From JBHGBM01 sp041946965 (GTDB lineage: Bacteria; Acidobacteriota; Terriglobia; Bryobacterales; Bryobacteraceae), in the NCBI GenBank assembly GCA_041946965.1, contig JBHGBM010000022.1, forward strand, positions 39,683 through 103,682: a DNA stretch of 64,000 nt. Direction: 5' to 3'. Positions 32,939 to 42,563 of the stretch are shown one piece after another (the first letter of the stretch is position 1; each line of letters begins with the position of its first letter). Under the pieces are notes generated by a model that worked only from the letters and a program-made list of their open reading frames with translations, was not told where the DNA came from and ran no database searches. The translations under genes were made by a program, and so were the position numbers.

Positions 32939-35044
32939 TCAGAAGCGTTCGAACGTGCGCGCCGCGGCGTCCACCGGCGCCCGCAGGCGGATCTCGCGGC
33001 TCGAGGTTCCCACCCGGATCTCGTAGCGTCCGGCTTCGGCGCGCCACTTCCCCGCCCCGGCATCGAAGAACGCGAAGGCGCTGGGGCGCAACGGGATCTC
33101 GACCCTGCGGCTCTCTCCCGGCTTCAGTGAAACCTTGAGAAAACCCTTCAGCTCCTGCGGCGGGCGCGGCACGGAGCCCTTGGGCGGCGCGACGTAAACC
33201 TGTACCACCTCGGCGCCCGCCCGGCCGCCGGTGTTCTTCACCGTGCAGGCCACCCGCAGCGGCTTCCGCACGTTCAGGCCGGAAAGCTCGAAAGTGGTGT
33301 AGCTCAGCCCGTGGCCGAAGGGGAAGCGCGGTTCGATGCCCTTCTCATCGAACCAGCGGTATCCCATGAACACGCCCTCTTTGTAGTCGGCGGCGTAGGC
33401 GTAGGTCGCTTTGCGCTCTTCGGGAGCGAACCCGGGCGCCGCGGGCGGCTTCTCCAGGACGAGACGGGGCGGCCACAGCCCCAGCGCGTGGCAGGCGTAA
33501 TCTTCCAGGCGCTTGCCGAAGGTGAAGCTCAACTTGCCGCCGGGGTTGGTCTTGCCGGTGAGGACATCGGCGACGGCGTCCCCGGTGGATTGCCCGGCGT
33601 ACCACGCCGCCAGGATGGCGGGGACACGGTCCACCCAGGGTTCCACCGACACGGCGCCGCCCGAGAGCAGCACCACGATTACGTCCCGGTTGATCTCCGC
33701 CAGCCGCGCGATGGCCCGCGCCTGTCCGAAAGGCAGGTCGAGGGTGGTCCGGTCGTTGCCCTCGCCGTGCTTCGGGTCCTGCGCGAAGAACAGCACGGGA
33801 CCGGGGCGCGCGGCGACCGCGAACAGCGCCTCGCCGCCCCCTTCGATCCACGGCACGTGCTCCACGGCTTCGCCGAGTGCGTTGCGAATCCCTTCGAGCG
33901 GCGTGATCTGGAACGGCGGGCGCACCGCGCCGGACCCTCCGCCGAAGGGCACGGTGACGGCCGCCGGCCCGCACGCCAGCACGCGGCGCACCTTGTGAAG
34001 CGGCAGCAGCCCGCGGTCGTTCTTCAGCAGCACCATGCCCTCCGCCGCCAGGCTGCGCGCAAGCCCGCGATGGCGCGGCGTTTCCACCTCGCCTTTGAGG
34101 CGCTTTTGCGGGTCGAGTACGCCGGTGCGGACATACAGCCGCAGGATGCGGCGGACTTTCTCGTCAACCAGGCTCTCCGGCACCTGCCCGGATTTGACCG
34201 CGGCCAGCAGGCGGCCGTCGCCGAAGACGTAGGCGCAGAAGCCGGTGACCATATCGGTGCCGGCCAGCGCCGTGGGCACGGTGTCGTAGGCGGCGCGCCA
34301 GTCGGTGAGCATCACGCCGTCGAAGCCCAGCTCGTCTTTGACGATCCCCTGCACCAGCCGCCGGTGGGCGGCGTTGTGAACCCCGTTCAGCAGGCTGTTG
34401 GCCGTCATCATGGTCCACACGCGGCCCTCGGTGATGGAAAGCTCGAAGGGAAGCAGGTGGATTTCGCGCAGCGTGCGGTCGTCCAGGTTGGAGCTGGTCG
34501 AGTGCCGGCGCGCTTCGAAATCGTTGGCCACCAGGATGGCGGAGCAGGCGGCCACCCCGGCATTCTGCACGCCCCGGATATAGGCGGAAGCCATCAGGCC
34601 CGCCAGCAGCGGATCTTCTCCCAGGTTTTCGAAATTGCGGCCCCCCAGCGGCGACCGCATCAGGTTCATGCAGGGCGCGAGCAGCACGTGCTGGCCCATG
34701 GCGAGCAGCTCATCAGCGAGCACCCGCCCGAACGTGGAAGCCGCCCCCGGATCCCAGGTGCAGGAGAGCGCGAGCGTGCACGGCAAAGACGTGGTTTGAA
34801 CGCCCTCCTCGAGCGGGCGTATGCCTTGCCGTCCGTCCAACATGCGGATCTGCGCGATGTTCAGCCGCGGGACGCCGCCCGCGCGGAACAGATTGACCCT
34901 GTCCTTGGTCACATTGCCGTGGCACAGCGCGGCCTTCTCTTCCAGGGTCAGGCGCCCCAGCAGATCTTCCACCCGCTTCTCGAGCAGGGCGGGGAGTGAT
35001 GCGGCACCTAGCACGAAGGCGCGCCGCGTAGTGAGAGTCTTCAT
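32939..35044 (-). CDS. GH3 beta-glycosidase with C-terminal FnIII-like domain
   Basis: A 701-residue glycoside hydrolase family 3 enzyme. A short N-terminal TRRAFVLGA segment looks like a twin-arginine signal. The barrel domain has LDGRQGIR (D70, substrate binding) and the nucleophile block DGVMLTDW (D248). The alpha/beta sandwich domain (about 320-560) and an FnIII-like C-terminus (about 600-690, with RPPQELKGFLKVSLKPGESR) follow. The usual KHF substrate motif is changed: the sequence at about 168-176 reads SAILVANDF, so Lys-His is Ala-Ile. It may have altered specificity. It ends 4 nt from the convergent TonB gene and starts 6 nt after the frameshifted oxidoreductase. Confidence 0.85.
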   Translation of the reverse strand: MKTLTTRRAFVLGAASLPALLEKRVEDLLGRLTLEEKAALCHGNVTKDRVNLFRAGGVPRLNIAQIRMLDGRQGIRPLEEGVQTTSLPCTLALSCTWDPGAASTFGRVLADELLAMGQHVLLAPCMNLMRSPLGGRNFENLGEDPLLAGLMASAYIRGVQNAGVAACSAILVANDFEARRHSTSSNLDDRTLREIHLLPFELSITEGRVWTMMTANSLLNGVHNAAHRRLVQGIVKDELGFDGVMLTDWRAAYDTVPTALAGTDMVTGFCAYVFGDGRLLAAVKSGQVPESLVDEKVRRILRLYVRTGVLDPQKRLKGEVETPRHRGLARSLAAEGMVLLKNDRGLLPLHKVRRVLACGPAAVTVPFGGGSGAVRPPFQITPLEGIRNALGEAVEHVPWIEGGGEALFAVAARPGPVLFFAQDPKHGEGNDRTTLDLPFGQARAIARLAEINRDVIVVLLSGGAVSVEPWVDRVPAILAAWYAGQSTGDAVADVLTGKTNPGGKLSFTFGKRLEDYACHALGLWPPRLVLEKPPAAPGFAPEERKATYAYAADYKEGVFMGYRWFDEKGIEPRFPFGHGLSYTTFELSGLNVRKPLRVACTVKNTGGRAGAEVVQVYVAPPKGSVPRPPQELKGFLKVSLKPGESRRVEIPLRPSAFAFFDAGAGKWRAEAGRYEIRVGTSSREIRLRAPVDAAARTFERF

Positions 35045-35049
35045 CGAGG

Positions 35050-36346
35050 TTACAGCTTCCAGCCTTCGCGGTACGCGCCGCTGAGCAGGGCCGTGGCTTC
35101 GGGGTCGTTGGGGAATTTCGCCGCGGCGGCGTCCCACTCCAGCCGCTTGCCGGTGCGCTGCGCGATGACGCCCAGCAGCGCGGTCTCGGTAAGCAGGGCG
35201 CCAAACTCGAAATTGCAGTTGGGGGGCTTCGCGCCCTTGGCCGCCGCGATCCATTCCCGGTAGTGTCCTTCGGTGCGCGCGAGGGTTGGCGGAGGCGGCG
35301 CAAAACCTTTGTTCGAAGTCGCGCGCGGTCCGCCGGAAAAGCCGCTCAGCATTTCGCCCTTGTCGCCCACGAACAGGATGCCGTCTTTCGCCGTTTGGCC
35401 CGGCGGTTTCAGCCCGCCGTCGTACCAGACCATGCGGACGCGCGGGAACTCCCAGGTCACAATGGAGCACGCCGGGAAGGTCTCCGGAGTTTCCGCGCGG
35501 CGCCCGCGCACCGCGAGGCGGCTTTCGGCGCGCTCCAGCGCGGGCGTCAGGATAACCGGCACGGAGGCATGCACGGCGATGGGGTGCTCCAGCTTCAGCG
35601 CGCGGAAAAAGACGTGGAAGCTGTGGCACGCCATGTCCCCCAGCGCGCCCGTGCCGAAATCGTACCAGCCGCGCCAGCGGAAGGGATGATAGAAGGGGTG
35701 GAACGGCCGCGCGGGCGCGGGTCCCAGAAAGAGGTCCCAGTCGAGCGTCTCAGGAACCGGAAAAGCCTCCTGCGGGCGGACCAGGGCCTGCGGCCAGATG
35801 GGCCGGTCCGACCACACGTGTATCTCCCGCACTTCCCCCACCGCGCCGGCGGCGAGCCACTCGGCGGTCGAACAGGCGCCATTCGACGCGCACGACTGCA
35901 CGCTCATCTGCGTCGCCACCCGCTGCTCGCGCGCGGCCGCGGCCAGCGCCCGGGCCTCCTGCGGTGCGCGTCAGCGGCTTGGCGCAATAGACGTGCTTGC
36001 CGAGTTCCATCGCGGCCAGCGCCACGAACGCGTGAGTGTGGTCCGGCGTGCCGATCACTACCGCGTCGATGCCCTTCTCCTTTTCCAGCATCACGCGAAA
36101 GTCGCGGTACGTTTTGGCTTGCGGATAGCGCGCGAACGTCTTGGCGGCAACCGCATCGTCGACGTCGCACAGCGCCGCCACGTTTTCCGATTCGCAGTTG
36201 CGCAGGTAGTTGGCGCCCATGCCGCCCACTCCCACTCCGGCGAGGTTGAGCCTGTCGCTCGGCGCCTGCCCGGGGTGGCCACCCAGCACGTGGCGCGGCA
36301 GAACGGTGAACGCGGCCACCGCGCCGCGACGCGAAAATTCAGCCAT
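35050..36346 (-). pseudogene. Gfo/Idh/MocA-type oxidoreductase, frameshifted
   Basis: Two pieces of one NAD(P)-dependent sugar oxidoreductase lie in different frames. The N-terminal piece (36346 to about 35963) has a twin-arginine-like start SRRGAVAAF, a Rossmann block AGVGVGGMGANYLRN and EKEKGIDAVVIGTPDHTHAF. It ends in the catalytic-lysine block YCAKPLTRT. The C-terminal piece (about 35961 to 35050) continues with QEARALAAAAREQRVATQMSV and the domain 2 beta sheet. The frame changes near 35962, just after the CAKPLTRT block, consistent with loss of two bases or gain of one. It is either a pseudogene or an assembly error. A TAAGAT box lies 6 nt before ATG 36346. Confidence 0.75.
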
Positions 36347-36355
36347 GCGGCTATC

Positions 36356-37693
36356 TTACTTCGCTTCGATGATGTAGGTCGGGGTAAGCCCGGCGGCGGT
36401 GGAAAAGCCCGTGCCGCCGGCCGAGATCCAGCTCGAACAGCCCTGGACTTTGCCGAGGTAAGCGTGCGGGTGCACGTCCACCTGCAATTCGCGGAACTCC
36501 AGGTGGCCGTAAGTGACCATGGGGAAGACGGCGCGCACCGGGTCCACCTTCTCCTGGACCACGTAAGGGAAGCGGGTGGCCTGCTTCAGGGCGCGTTCCC
36601 AAGCGGCGGGCTCCATCTCCCAGCCGAAATAGGTGTGCTGGTCGCTGTAATCGTCGTTGGGCTTCAGCACCAGCTTCTCGCGGTTCTGCACGATGTACTC
36701 GGGCAGATCGAGGGTCTGATCGCCGCGGCTGGTCTTGCCCTGAGTCACCAGGCGCGTCCACGGCACGTGATCCTTGATGGCCTTGCGCTCGGCCTGCGGA
36801 AATTTGGCGATGAGCGCATCGTCGGTCAGCAGCCCGAACATGGCTTTCTTGTGCGCCAGCTCGGAACGGAAGCTGTTCACCACGCATACCGCGCGGTCGC
36901 GGTAGGCCTGCACCAGCGGGTGCGAAAGGTCGAAGCGCATCAGGAATTCCTGCACGCTCACCCGCCGGTACACCAGGTTGATTTCGAAAGCCCCCCGGCG
37001 CAGCACACGGTTGCGGTATTCAAGCTGGTCCGGCGCCACGATTTCCGCCTGGTAGCCTTCGCCGCGGAACACCTCGCGGAAAAGCTCGTACTCGCTCTGC
37101 CCGGAATACGGAGTCCGGAATTCGACGATGGCGATATTGGGCTTCTGCCGTCCGCCGAACTGCTTATAGGCCTTCAGCAGCGCGTTCAGGAGGTGTTTCT
37201 TGCCGCCCAGCCGCTGGAGGTTGTACCGCTTGCGGAATTCCTTCACCGGAGGCGCCTCCAGAAACAGATCGGTGAGCGCCTCGGCGTACCCCGCGCCGCT
37301 GGGCGAATCGGCGTTGTACTGCACGAACTGAAGCGAGCCGTTCACCAGGTGCGAATCGAGCCTCGCGGCCACTTCCAGCGCGTCGTAGCCGGGGTCGATC
37401 CCCGCCAGCATTTTTTCCGCCGGAAGCAGTTCCAGCCGGGCCAGAAGGGCCGGGTTGGAAAGAACCAGTTTCTCCATCCGGTCTATGGCGGAGATCAGCA
37501 CCTCGCCGGTTTTCACCAGCGAGTCGTATTGGCGGCGGGTGATGAAATTCGGGCGCAGAAAAGGACAAACCAAGCGTCCGCCAGCCGTCAAATGCGCATC
37601 TTCCATGCGCTTTTGCAAGGCCTCGGCCCAGGTCAGATCCTGGTTTTCCAAGAGCTTGTGGTAACGGGCAACCGCCTCGTCCAACTGCGACAT
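36356..37693 (-). CDS. ATP-grasp-like protein of unknown substrate
   Basis: A 445-residue soluble protein without signal peptide. A NADSPSGAGYAEALTDLF block near 110-140 and a LVLKPNDDYSDQHTYFGWEM block near 340-360, followed by RFPYVVQEKV, resemble the nucleotide-binding parts of circularly permuted ATP-grasp and glutathionylspermidine-synthase-like enzymes. The final STAAGLTPTYIIE segment fits such families too. I infer an ATP-dependent ligase fold, but key residues cannot be assigned with certainty. It is followed on the same strand by the frameshifted oxidoreductase. Its own upstream gap (37694-37832) holds the start of the divergent DUF1080 unit. Confidence 0.5.
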   Translation of the reverse strand: MSQLDEAVARYHKLLENQDLTWAEALQKRMEDAHLTAGGRLVCPFLRPNFITRRQYDSLVKTGEVLISAIDRMEKLVLSNPALLARLELLPAEKMLAGIDPGYDALEVAARLDSHLVNGSLQFVQYNADSPSGAGYAEALTDLFLEAPPVKEFRKRYNLQRLGGKKHLLNALLKAYKQFGGRQKPNIAIVEFRTPYSGQSEYELFREVFRGEGYQAEIVAPDQLEYRNRVLRRGAFEINLVYRRVSVQEFLMRFDLSHPLVQAYRDRAVCVVNSFRSELAHKKAMFGLLTDDALIAKFPQAERKAIKDHVPWTRLVTQGKTSRGDQTLDLPEYIVQNREKLVLKPNDDYSDQHTYFGWEMEPAAWERALKQATRFPYVVQEKVDPVRAVFPMVTYGHLEFRELQVDVHPHAYLGKVQGCSSWISAGGTGFSTAAGLTPTYIIEAK

Positions 37694-37820
37694 TTATGGT
37701 TCTAATCTGAGTATCGCACAGGCCAGGGCGAAAACAACAGGGGCAAGGCTCCGAAATTGCAGATAAGTCCCTCTATTTCAAGCGATTAAACGGAATATGC
37801 CAGCCTTCCGCGCGGATGAT

Positions 37821-37826
37821 TACAAT
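37821..37826 (+). promoter_or_regulatory. TANNNT box (TACAAT) for DUF1080 gene
   Basis: TACAAT ends 6 nt before ATG 37833, and no Shine-Dalgarno sequence is present, matching the leaderless pattern seen at other first genes. No good -35 element is visible. Confidence 0.4.
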
Positions 37827-37832
37827 CAGTAG

Positions 37833-38507
37833 ATGCACAGATTCGCCTTCTTGGCCGTGCTCGCCGCCCTGCCGGCTTCCGCCGCCGGTTGGGTGCAGCT
37901 TTTTAACGGCAAGGACCTCTCCGGCTGGACGGTGGTGGGGGAGAGCGTCTGGACCGCGATGCGCGACGGCACGCTGCTCGGCCAGCGCGACCTGCTGCCC
38001 GCGCTGCAACGGCAGCCGTTCATGAACGATCCAAGCTCCTACCGCGCCTGGCTCTACCGCCAGTCCTGGCTCTACACGGACCGCGAATTCACCAACTTCG
38101 ACCTGCACGTGGAGTATTGGCTTAAGCTGCGCGGCAACGGCGGCATTTCCATCCGGGACACCTCGCGGGCGGCGCACGCCGTGACCAGCCCGCCGGATTT
38201 CACCCGCACACCCTCGAAAATCGGCTACGAAATCCAGATCAGCAACCAGTATCCCGACCAGTATCCGACCGGCAGTATTTACACCTTCGTAAAGGCCAAA
38301 ACCGGGCTGCAAGTGGACAACGACTGGAACAGCATGGACATCGAATCGCGCCCCGACGTGATCCGGGTGAAGATCAACTCCCAGTTGGCCGCCGAGCACC
38401 CCGGTGATCCGAAACGCTCGAAATCCGGCCCCATCGGGCTGCAATTGCACGACCAGTTCAGCGTCATGATGTTCCGCAATATCCGCATCCGCGAGATCGT
38501 CAAATGA
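37833..38507 (+). CDS. Secreted DUF1080 (3-keto-disaccharide hydrolase-like) protein
   Basis: A 224-residue exported protein (signal MHRFAFLAVLAALPASA) made of one concanavalin-like jelly-roll. It opens with the DUF1080 hallmark LFNGKDLSGW and later has FDLHVEYWLKLRGNGGISI, a GYEIQISNQ block and the closing PIGLQLHD and FRNIRIREI blocks. Members are thought to bind or cleave glycosides, some acting on 3-keto sugars. The amidohydrolase gene overlaps its stop (ATGA), so the two are translated together. Confidence 0.82.
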   Translation: MHRFAFLAVLAALPASAAGWVQLFNGKDLSGWTVVGESVWTAMRDGTLLGQRDLLPALQRQPFMNDPSSYRAWLYRQSWLYTDREFTNFDLHVEYWLKLRGNGGISIRDTSRAAHAVTSPPDFTRTPSKIGYEIQISNQYPDQYPTGSIYTFVKAKTGLQVDNDWNSMDIESRPDVIRVKINSQLAAEHPGDPKRSKSGPIGLQLHDQFSVMMFRNIRIREIVK

Positions 38508-40156
38508 GAATTTTCGCCATGTCCCTTGCCGCCTCCGCGCTGCTGGCCGCCGAACCCGCCGATCTGGTGCTGCTGAACGGAAAGGTCTGGACCGTTAACA
38601 CGGCGCAGCCGGTGGCGGAAGCCGTGGCCTGCCGCGCCGGCCGCATCGCGGCGGTGGGCAACTCGGCCGAGATCCGCAGGTGGGCGGGGCCCGCCACGCG
38701 CGTCATCGACCTCGGCGGCAAGCTCGTCACGCCCGGGTTCAACGACGCCCACGTGCACTTCTACACCGGCGGGCGCAACCTGGCCGGAGTGCAGTTGCGC
38801 GAGGCGCGCTCCCAGGCGGAATTCCGGCAAAGAATCGCCGATTTCGCCGCCCGCACCCCGAAAGGCCGCTGGATCACCGGCGGAGATTGGGATCACGAAA
38901 ACTGGAAGCCTGCCACGCTGCCGGCCCGCCAGTTGATCGACGCGGTGACGCCGGACCACCCCGTGCTGGTGAGCCGCCTGGACGGCCACATGGCGCTGGC
39001 CAACTCCGCGGCCTTGAAGCTCGCGGGCATCACCCGCGAGAGCCTCGACCCGCCCGGCGGCGCCATCGTGCGCGACGCAGCCGGCGAACCCACCGGGGTG
39101 CTCAAGGACGCCGCCATGGGGGCCGTATACCGCGTCATTCCCGCACCGGGCGAGGATGAGGTTATCGAGGCGCTCCGGGCCGCCATGAAGTACGCCGCGG
39201 AAATGGGCGTCACCAGCGTGCAGGACATGTCCGCCGAGCCGCGCCTGTTCGGCATCTACCAGAAACTGGCCGCGCGCGGCGATCTCACGGTGCGCATCTA
39301 CGGCGCCCAGCCGCTCTCCGCCTGGCGCCGTCTGGCCGCGGCCGGGCTGCGCGCCGGCTTCGGCAGTGACAAGCTCAAGGCGGGCCTGGTTAAGGGCTTT
39401 GCCGACGGTTCCCTGGGCTCCACCACCGCGCTGTTCTATGAACCCTACGTGGATTCACCCAACACCGCCGGCCTGGCCGCCGACGAGATGATTCCGGAGA
39501 GCAAGATGCTCGAGAACATCCTCGGCGCGGACCAGGCGGGCTTGCAGATCGCCATCCACGCCATCGGGGACAAGGCCAACAGCCTGGTGCTCGGCATGTA
39601 CGAGAAGGCGGCCGATGCCAACGGCGCGCGCGACTGCCGTTTCCGCATCGAGCACGCCCAGCATCTGCGGGCCGCCGACATCCCGCGCTTCGCCCGCGCC
39701 CGCGTGATCGCCTCCATGCAGCCCTACCACGCGATCGACGACGGCCGCTGGGCCGAAAAACGCATCGGTCCGGAGCGCGCCAAGGGCGCCTACGCCTTCC
39801 GCACCCTGCTCGATTCCGGCGCCGTGCTGGCCTTCGGCTCCGATTGGCACGTGGCCCCCATGGACCCGCTGATGGGCATCTACGCCGCCGCCACCCGCCG
39901 CACGCGCGACGATCTGCACCCCACCGGCTGGATTCCCGAGCAGAAGATCAGCGTGGCCGAGGCCATCCGCGCCTTCACCATGGGCGGAGCCTACGCCAGC
40001 TTCGACGAGCGGGTGAAAGGCTCCATCGAGCCCGGCAAGCTGGCCGACCTTGCCGTGATCTCACACGACATCCTCACCATCAACCCCGCCGATATCGAGA
40101 AGGCGCGCGTGGTGATGACCATCTTCGACGGGAAAGTGATCTACGAACGGAAATAG
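38504..40156 (+). CDS. Secreted amidohydrolase (YtcJ-like)
   Basis: A 550-residue metal-dependent hydrolase of the amidohydrolase superfamily. After a short signal peptide (MRIFAMSLAASALLAA) come LVLLNGKVWTVN, the metal motif GFNDAHVHF, the helix-rich YtcJ-type insert and the IAIHAIGDKA block. RIEHAQHL and LAFGSDWHVAPMDPL, with the last Asp ligand, follow, then a C-terminal beta sandwich (GKLADLAVISHDI). YtcJ-type enzymes hydrolyse N-acyl or cyclic amides; the natural substrate is unknown. It overlaps the DUF1080 gene by 4 nt. Confidence 0.82.
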   Translation: MRIFAMSLAASALLAAEPADLVLLNGKVWTVNTAQPVAEAVACRAGRIAAVGNSAEIRRWAGPATRVIDLGGKLVTPGFNDAHVHFYTGGRNLAGVQLREARSQAEFRQRIADFAARTPKGRWITGGDWDHENWKPATLPARQLIDAVTPDHPVLVSRLDGHMALANSAALKLAGITRESLDPPGGAIVRDAAGEPTGVLKDAAMGAVYRVIPAPGEDEVIEALRAAMKYAAEMGVTSVQDMSAEPRLFGIYQKLAARGDLTVRIYGAQPLSAWRRLAAAGLRAGFGSDKLKAGLVKGFADGSLGSTTALFYEPYVDSPNTAGLAADEMIPESKMLENILGADQAGLQIAIHAIGDKANSLVLGMYEKAADANGARDCRFRIEHAQHLRAADIPRFARARVIASMQPYHAIDDGRWAEKRIGPERAKGAYAFRTLLDSGAVLAFGSDWHVAPMDPLMGIYAAATRRTRDDLHPTGWIPEQKISVAEAIRAFTMGGAYASFDERVKGSIEPGKLADLAVISHDILTINPADIEKARVVMTIFDGKVIYERK

Positions 40157-40178
40157 CCGCTGCCGGCGCACTCGACTT

Positions 40179-41222
40179 ATGCGAGCCATCATACTGAGAA
40201 GTCCCCGGACACTGGAACTGGCCGAGACGCCGGTTCCGAAGCTCACCGCCCCGGAACACGTCCTCATCCAGGTGAAGGCCTGCGGCATCTGCGGCAGCGA
40301 CTTGCGCTACTGGGCCGGCGAGAACCCCTGGGCGCTGCACACCCTGGGGCATCACGTGGACAGCCCGCCGAACATCATTCTCGGGCACGAGTACGCAGGC
40401 ATCGTGGCCGAGGTGAACTCGTCCCGGTACGAGCATCTGGCCGGCAAACGCGTCGGCGTTCAGGCTTACCGCACGTGCGGCGCCTGCGGCTTCTGCCGCT
40501 CCGGCCGCCAGAACCTCTGCCGCCACACGATTCACATGGGCCACGCGCAGGGATGGGGCGCGATGGACGTGTACCCGGGCGCCTACGCGGAATACTGCCT
40601 CGGCTGGGGCGACCTGCTGTACCCGCTGCCCGACGAGATCCCCTTCGACGAAGCCGCCATGGCGGACATCCTGTGCGTCGCGGTGCACGTGGCGGGGCGG
40701 AGCAGGCTGCGGCCGGGCGCGGACGTGCTCTGCATCGGCGGAGGTCCCATCGGATTGTGCATCGCCCAGGTAGCCAGGGACCGCGGCGCGCGGAACGTCT
40801 TCATCACGGAACCGTCGCCGGTGGCGCGGCAGGTGCTGAATCAGTTCGATTTCCAACTGATCGACTCGCTGGACGGCCAACCCCGCGTGGCGGCGGTATA
40901 CGACTCGGTCGGAAGTCCGGAGACCATCAACCAGGGACTGAGACTGCTCGAAGAATCCGGCGTCTACGTCAACCTCGCCGTCCACAGCGCCCAGGTAACC
41001 CTCGATGCCGCCCTGCTCGCGTCCGAGAGGACCATCACCACGTCATCGAACGCCTTCTACCGCGACGTGGCCGAAGCCTACGAACTGATCTTCTCCGGGC
41101 GCGTGAACGTGCGCCCGCTGATCACGCACTGTTTTCCGCTGGAAGATTACGCGCGCGCGTTTGAGCTGCTGCTGGCCACGCCGAAACAGGCTTACAAGGT
41201 CGTGTTTCATCCGGCCGCGTGA
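40179..41222 (+). CDS. Zinc-dependent medium-chain alcohol/sugar dehydrogenase
   Basis: A 347-residue MDR-family dehydrogenase. Catalytic zinc ligands are in KACGICGSD and ILGHEYAG. The four-Cys structural zinc loop is CGACGFCRSGRQNLC. The Rossmann block is VLCIGGGPIGLCIAQVA. Length is normal, and no signal peptide is present. It follows the amidohydrolase after 22 nt and may be the last gene of that unit. It probably oxidises a polyol, sugar or alcohol with NAD(P); specificity is not readable from sequence. Confidence 0.83.
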   Translation: MRAIILRSPRTLELAETPVPKLTAPEHVLIQVKACGICGSDLRYWAGENPWALHTLGHHVDSPPNIILGHEYAGIVAEVNSSRYEHLAGKRVGVQAYRTCGACGFCRSGRQNLCRHTIHMGHAQGWGAMDVYPGAYAEYCLGWGDLLYPLPDEIPFDEAAMADILCVAVHVAGRSRLRPGADVLCIGGGPIGLCIAQVARDRGARNVFITEPSPVARQVLNQFDFQLIDSLDGQPRVAAVYDSVGSPETINQGLRLLEESGVYVNLAVHSAQVTLDAALLASERTITTSSNAFYRDVAEAYELIFSGRVNVRPLITHCFPLEDYARAFELLLATPKQAYKVVFHPAA

Positions 41223-41240
41223 GAACCGGCCGGCGCGGGG

Positions 41241-42545
41241 TCACGCTTCGCCCTTGAGGCGCGGCCCGTAGCCTTCGAAGGGCGGAGGCCCGTCGGGCGG
41301 CATGGCGGCCAGCACGCCGCGCAGGCGGCCGCGCGCCTTCACCACCTCCGGGTCCGCGCTCGCGGCCAGGTCGTTCTTCTCCAGCGGATCGTTCTTCAGG
41401 TCGAAGAACGCGCCGTTCCAGTTGGCCTTGTAGCGCTTGTCGCGCACGATGCGGCCCTTGCCGCGCTGTGAGTAGATCCAGTCGCGGCCGCCGCGTTTTC
41501 CCGCCAGCACCGGCAGGAACGAGCGGCCGTCCAGCTTCACGCCGCGCGGCAGCGGGGCGCCCGCGGCCTCCGCCATGGTAGGCAGAATATCGGTGAAATC
41601 CACCAGGTCGTCCACCACGCGCCCGGGATTCCCCAACCACGGTGCGCGCGCGATCAAGGGAGTGTGGCTGCCGAGGTCCGTCATGCGCCCCTTGCCGCCG
41701 GGGCAGGTCACGCCGTTCAGCACGCCCCCCAGTGGCGACCCGTTGTCGCCGGAAAAGATCACCAGCGTGTTGTCCGCCAGCTTCAGCTCGTCGAGCGTGC
41801 GCAGCATGCGGCCCACCGTGTCGTCCACGTAACTCACCATGCCCGCGTAGAGCCCGCGCTGGTCCTTGGGCGGGTTAGCCTGGTTGAGCGGCGTGGGCAC
41901 GTAGGGCGAGTGCGTCACGATCATGGGGTAGTAGACCAGGAACGGCCTCTGGCGGTTGCGGCGCACGAAGTCCGTCAGGAACTCGTGTACCACTTCCGGC
42001 CCGAACTTGCCCTTTCGGATGCCGCGCTCGCCGTTGATCTGGAGAAACGGGTCGTGATAGCGCGCGTCGCTGGGCGGGTTGCCCTCCTCGTAACCGGTCC
42101 ACATGCAGTGTTCGTCGAAACCGTGGCGCTGGAGGGCGTCGGGGTGGTCGCGGAAATCGTTCACCTGCCACTTGCCGCCGATGGCGGTGGCGTAACCGGC
42201 CTGCTTGAGCACGCGCGCGAAGGTGACCTCGCGGTCCCAGTCCAGGCCCTTGCCGCCCCAGCGCGGCACGTCGTGGTGGTCGGTCCAGCCGGTACGGAAG
42301 GGATAGCGGCCGGTGAGCAGTTCCACGCGCGTGGGCGTGCAGATGGGCGTACACCAGGCATTCTCGAAGCGCGTGCCCTGCGCGGCCAGGCGGTCGATCT
42401 GGGGCGTGCGGTGGGCGGCACCGTAACAGCTCACCCAATCCCGGCCCATGTCGTCCACCAGCATCATCACGATGTTGGGCGGCCGCGCCGCACCCCTCGC
42501 CGCCGGCGCCGCGGCCAGTCCTGCCAGGAAGTCTCTGCGTCTCAT
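41241..42545 (-). CDS. Secreted sulfatase (Cys-type, Tat-exported)
   Basis: A 434-residue formylglycine sulfatase. The N-terminus MRRRDFLAGLAAAPAA is a classic twin-arginine signal. NIVMMLVDDMG gives the metal-binding Asp pair, and the sulfatase signature CTPTRVELLTG has C69 in the CxPxR motif that is converted to formylglycine. Later blocks are GKWQVNDF and FSGDNGSPLGG. It would remove sulfate esters from a carbohydrate. A maturase is not encoded here. TAGAAT lies 10 nt before the ATG. The gene follows glgB by 18 nt on the same strand. Confidence 0.87.
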   Translation of the reverse strand: MRRRDFLAGLAAAPAARGAARPPNIVMMLVDDMGRDWVSCYGAAHRTPQIDRLAAQGTRFENAWCTPICTPTRVELLTGRYPFRTGWTDHHDVPRWGGKGLDWDREVTFARVLKQAGYATAIGGKWQVNDFRDHPDALQRHGFDEHCMWTGYEEGNPPSDARYHDPFLQINGERGIRKGKFGPEVVHEFLTDFVRRNRQRPFLVYYPMIVTHSPYVPTPLNQANPPKDQRGLYAGMVSYVDDTVGRMLRTLDELKLADNTLVIFSGDNGSPLGGVLNGVTCPGGKGRMTDLGSHTPLIARAPWLGNPGRVVDDLVDFTDILPTMAEAAGAPLPRGVKLDGRSFLPVLAGKRGGRDWIYSQRGKGRIVRDKRYKANWNGAFFDLKNDPLEKNDLAASADPEVVKARGRLRGVLAAMPPDGPPPFEGYGPRLKGEA

Positions 42546-42563
42546 AGCTTGTCGGATTCTAAC

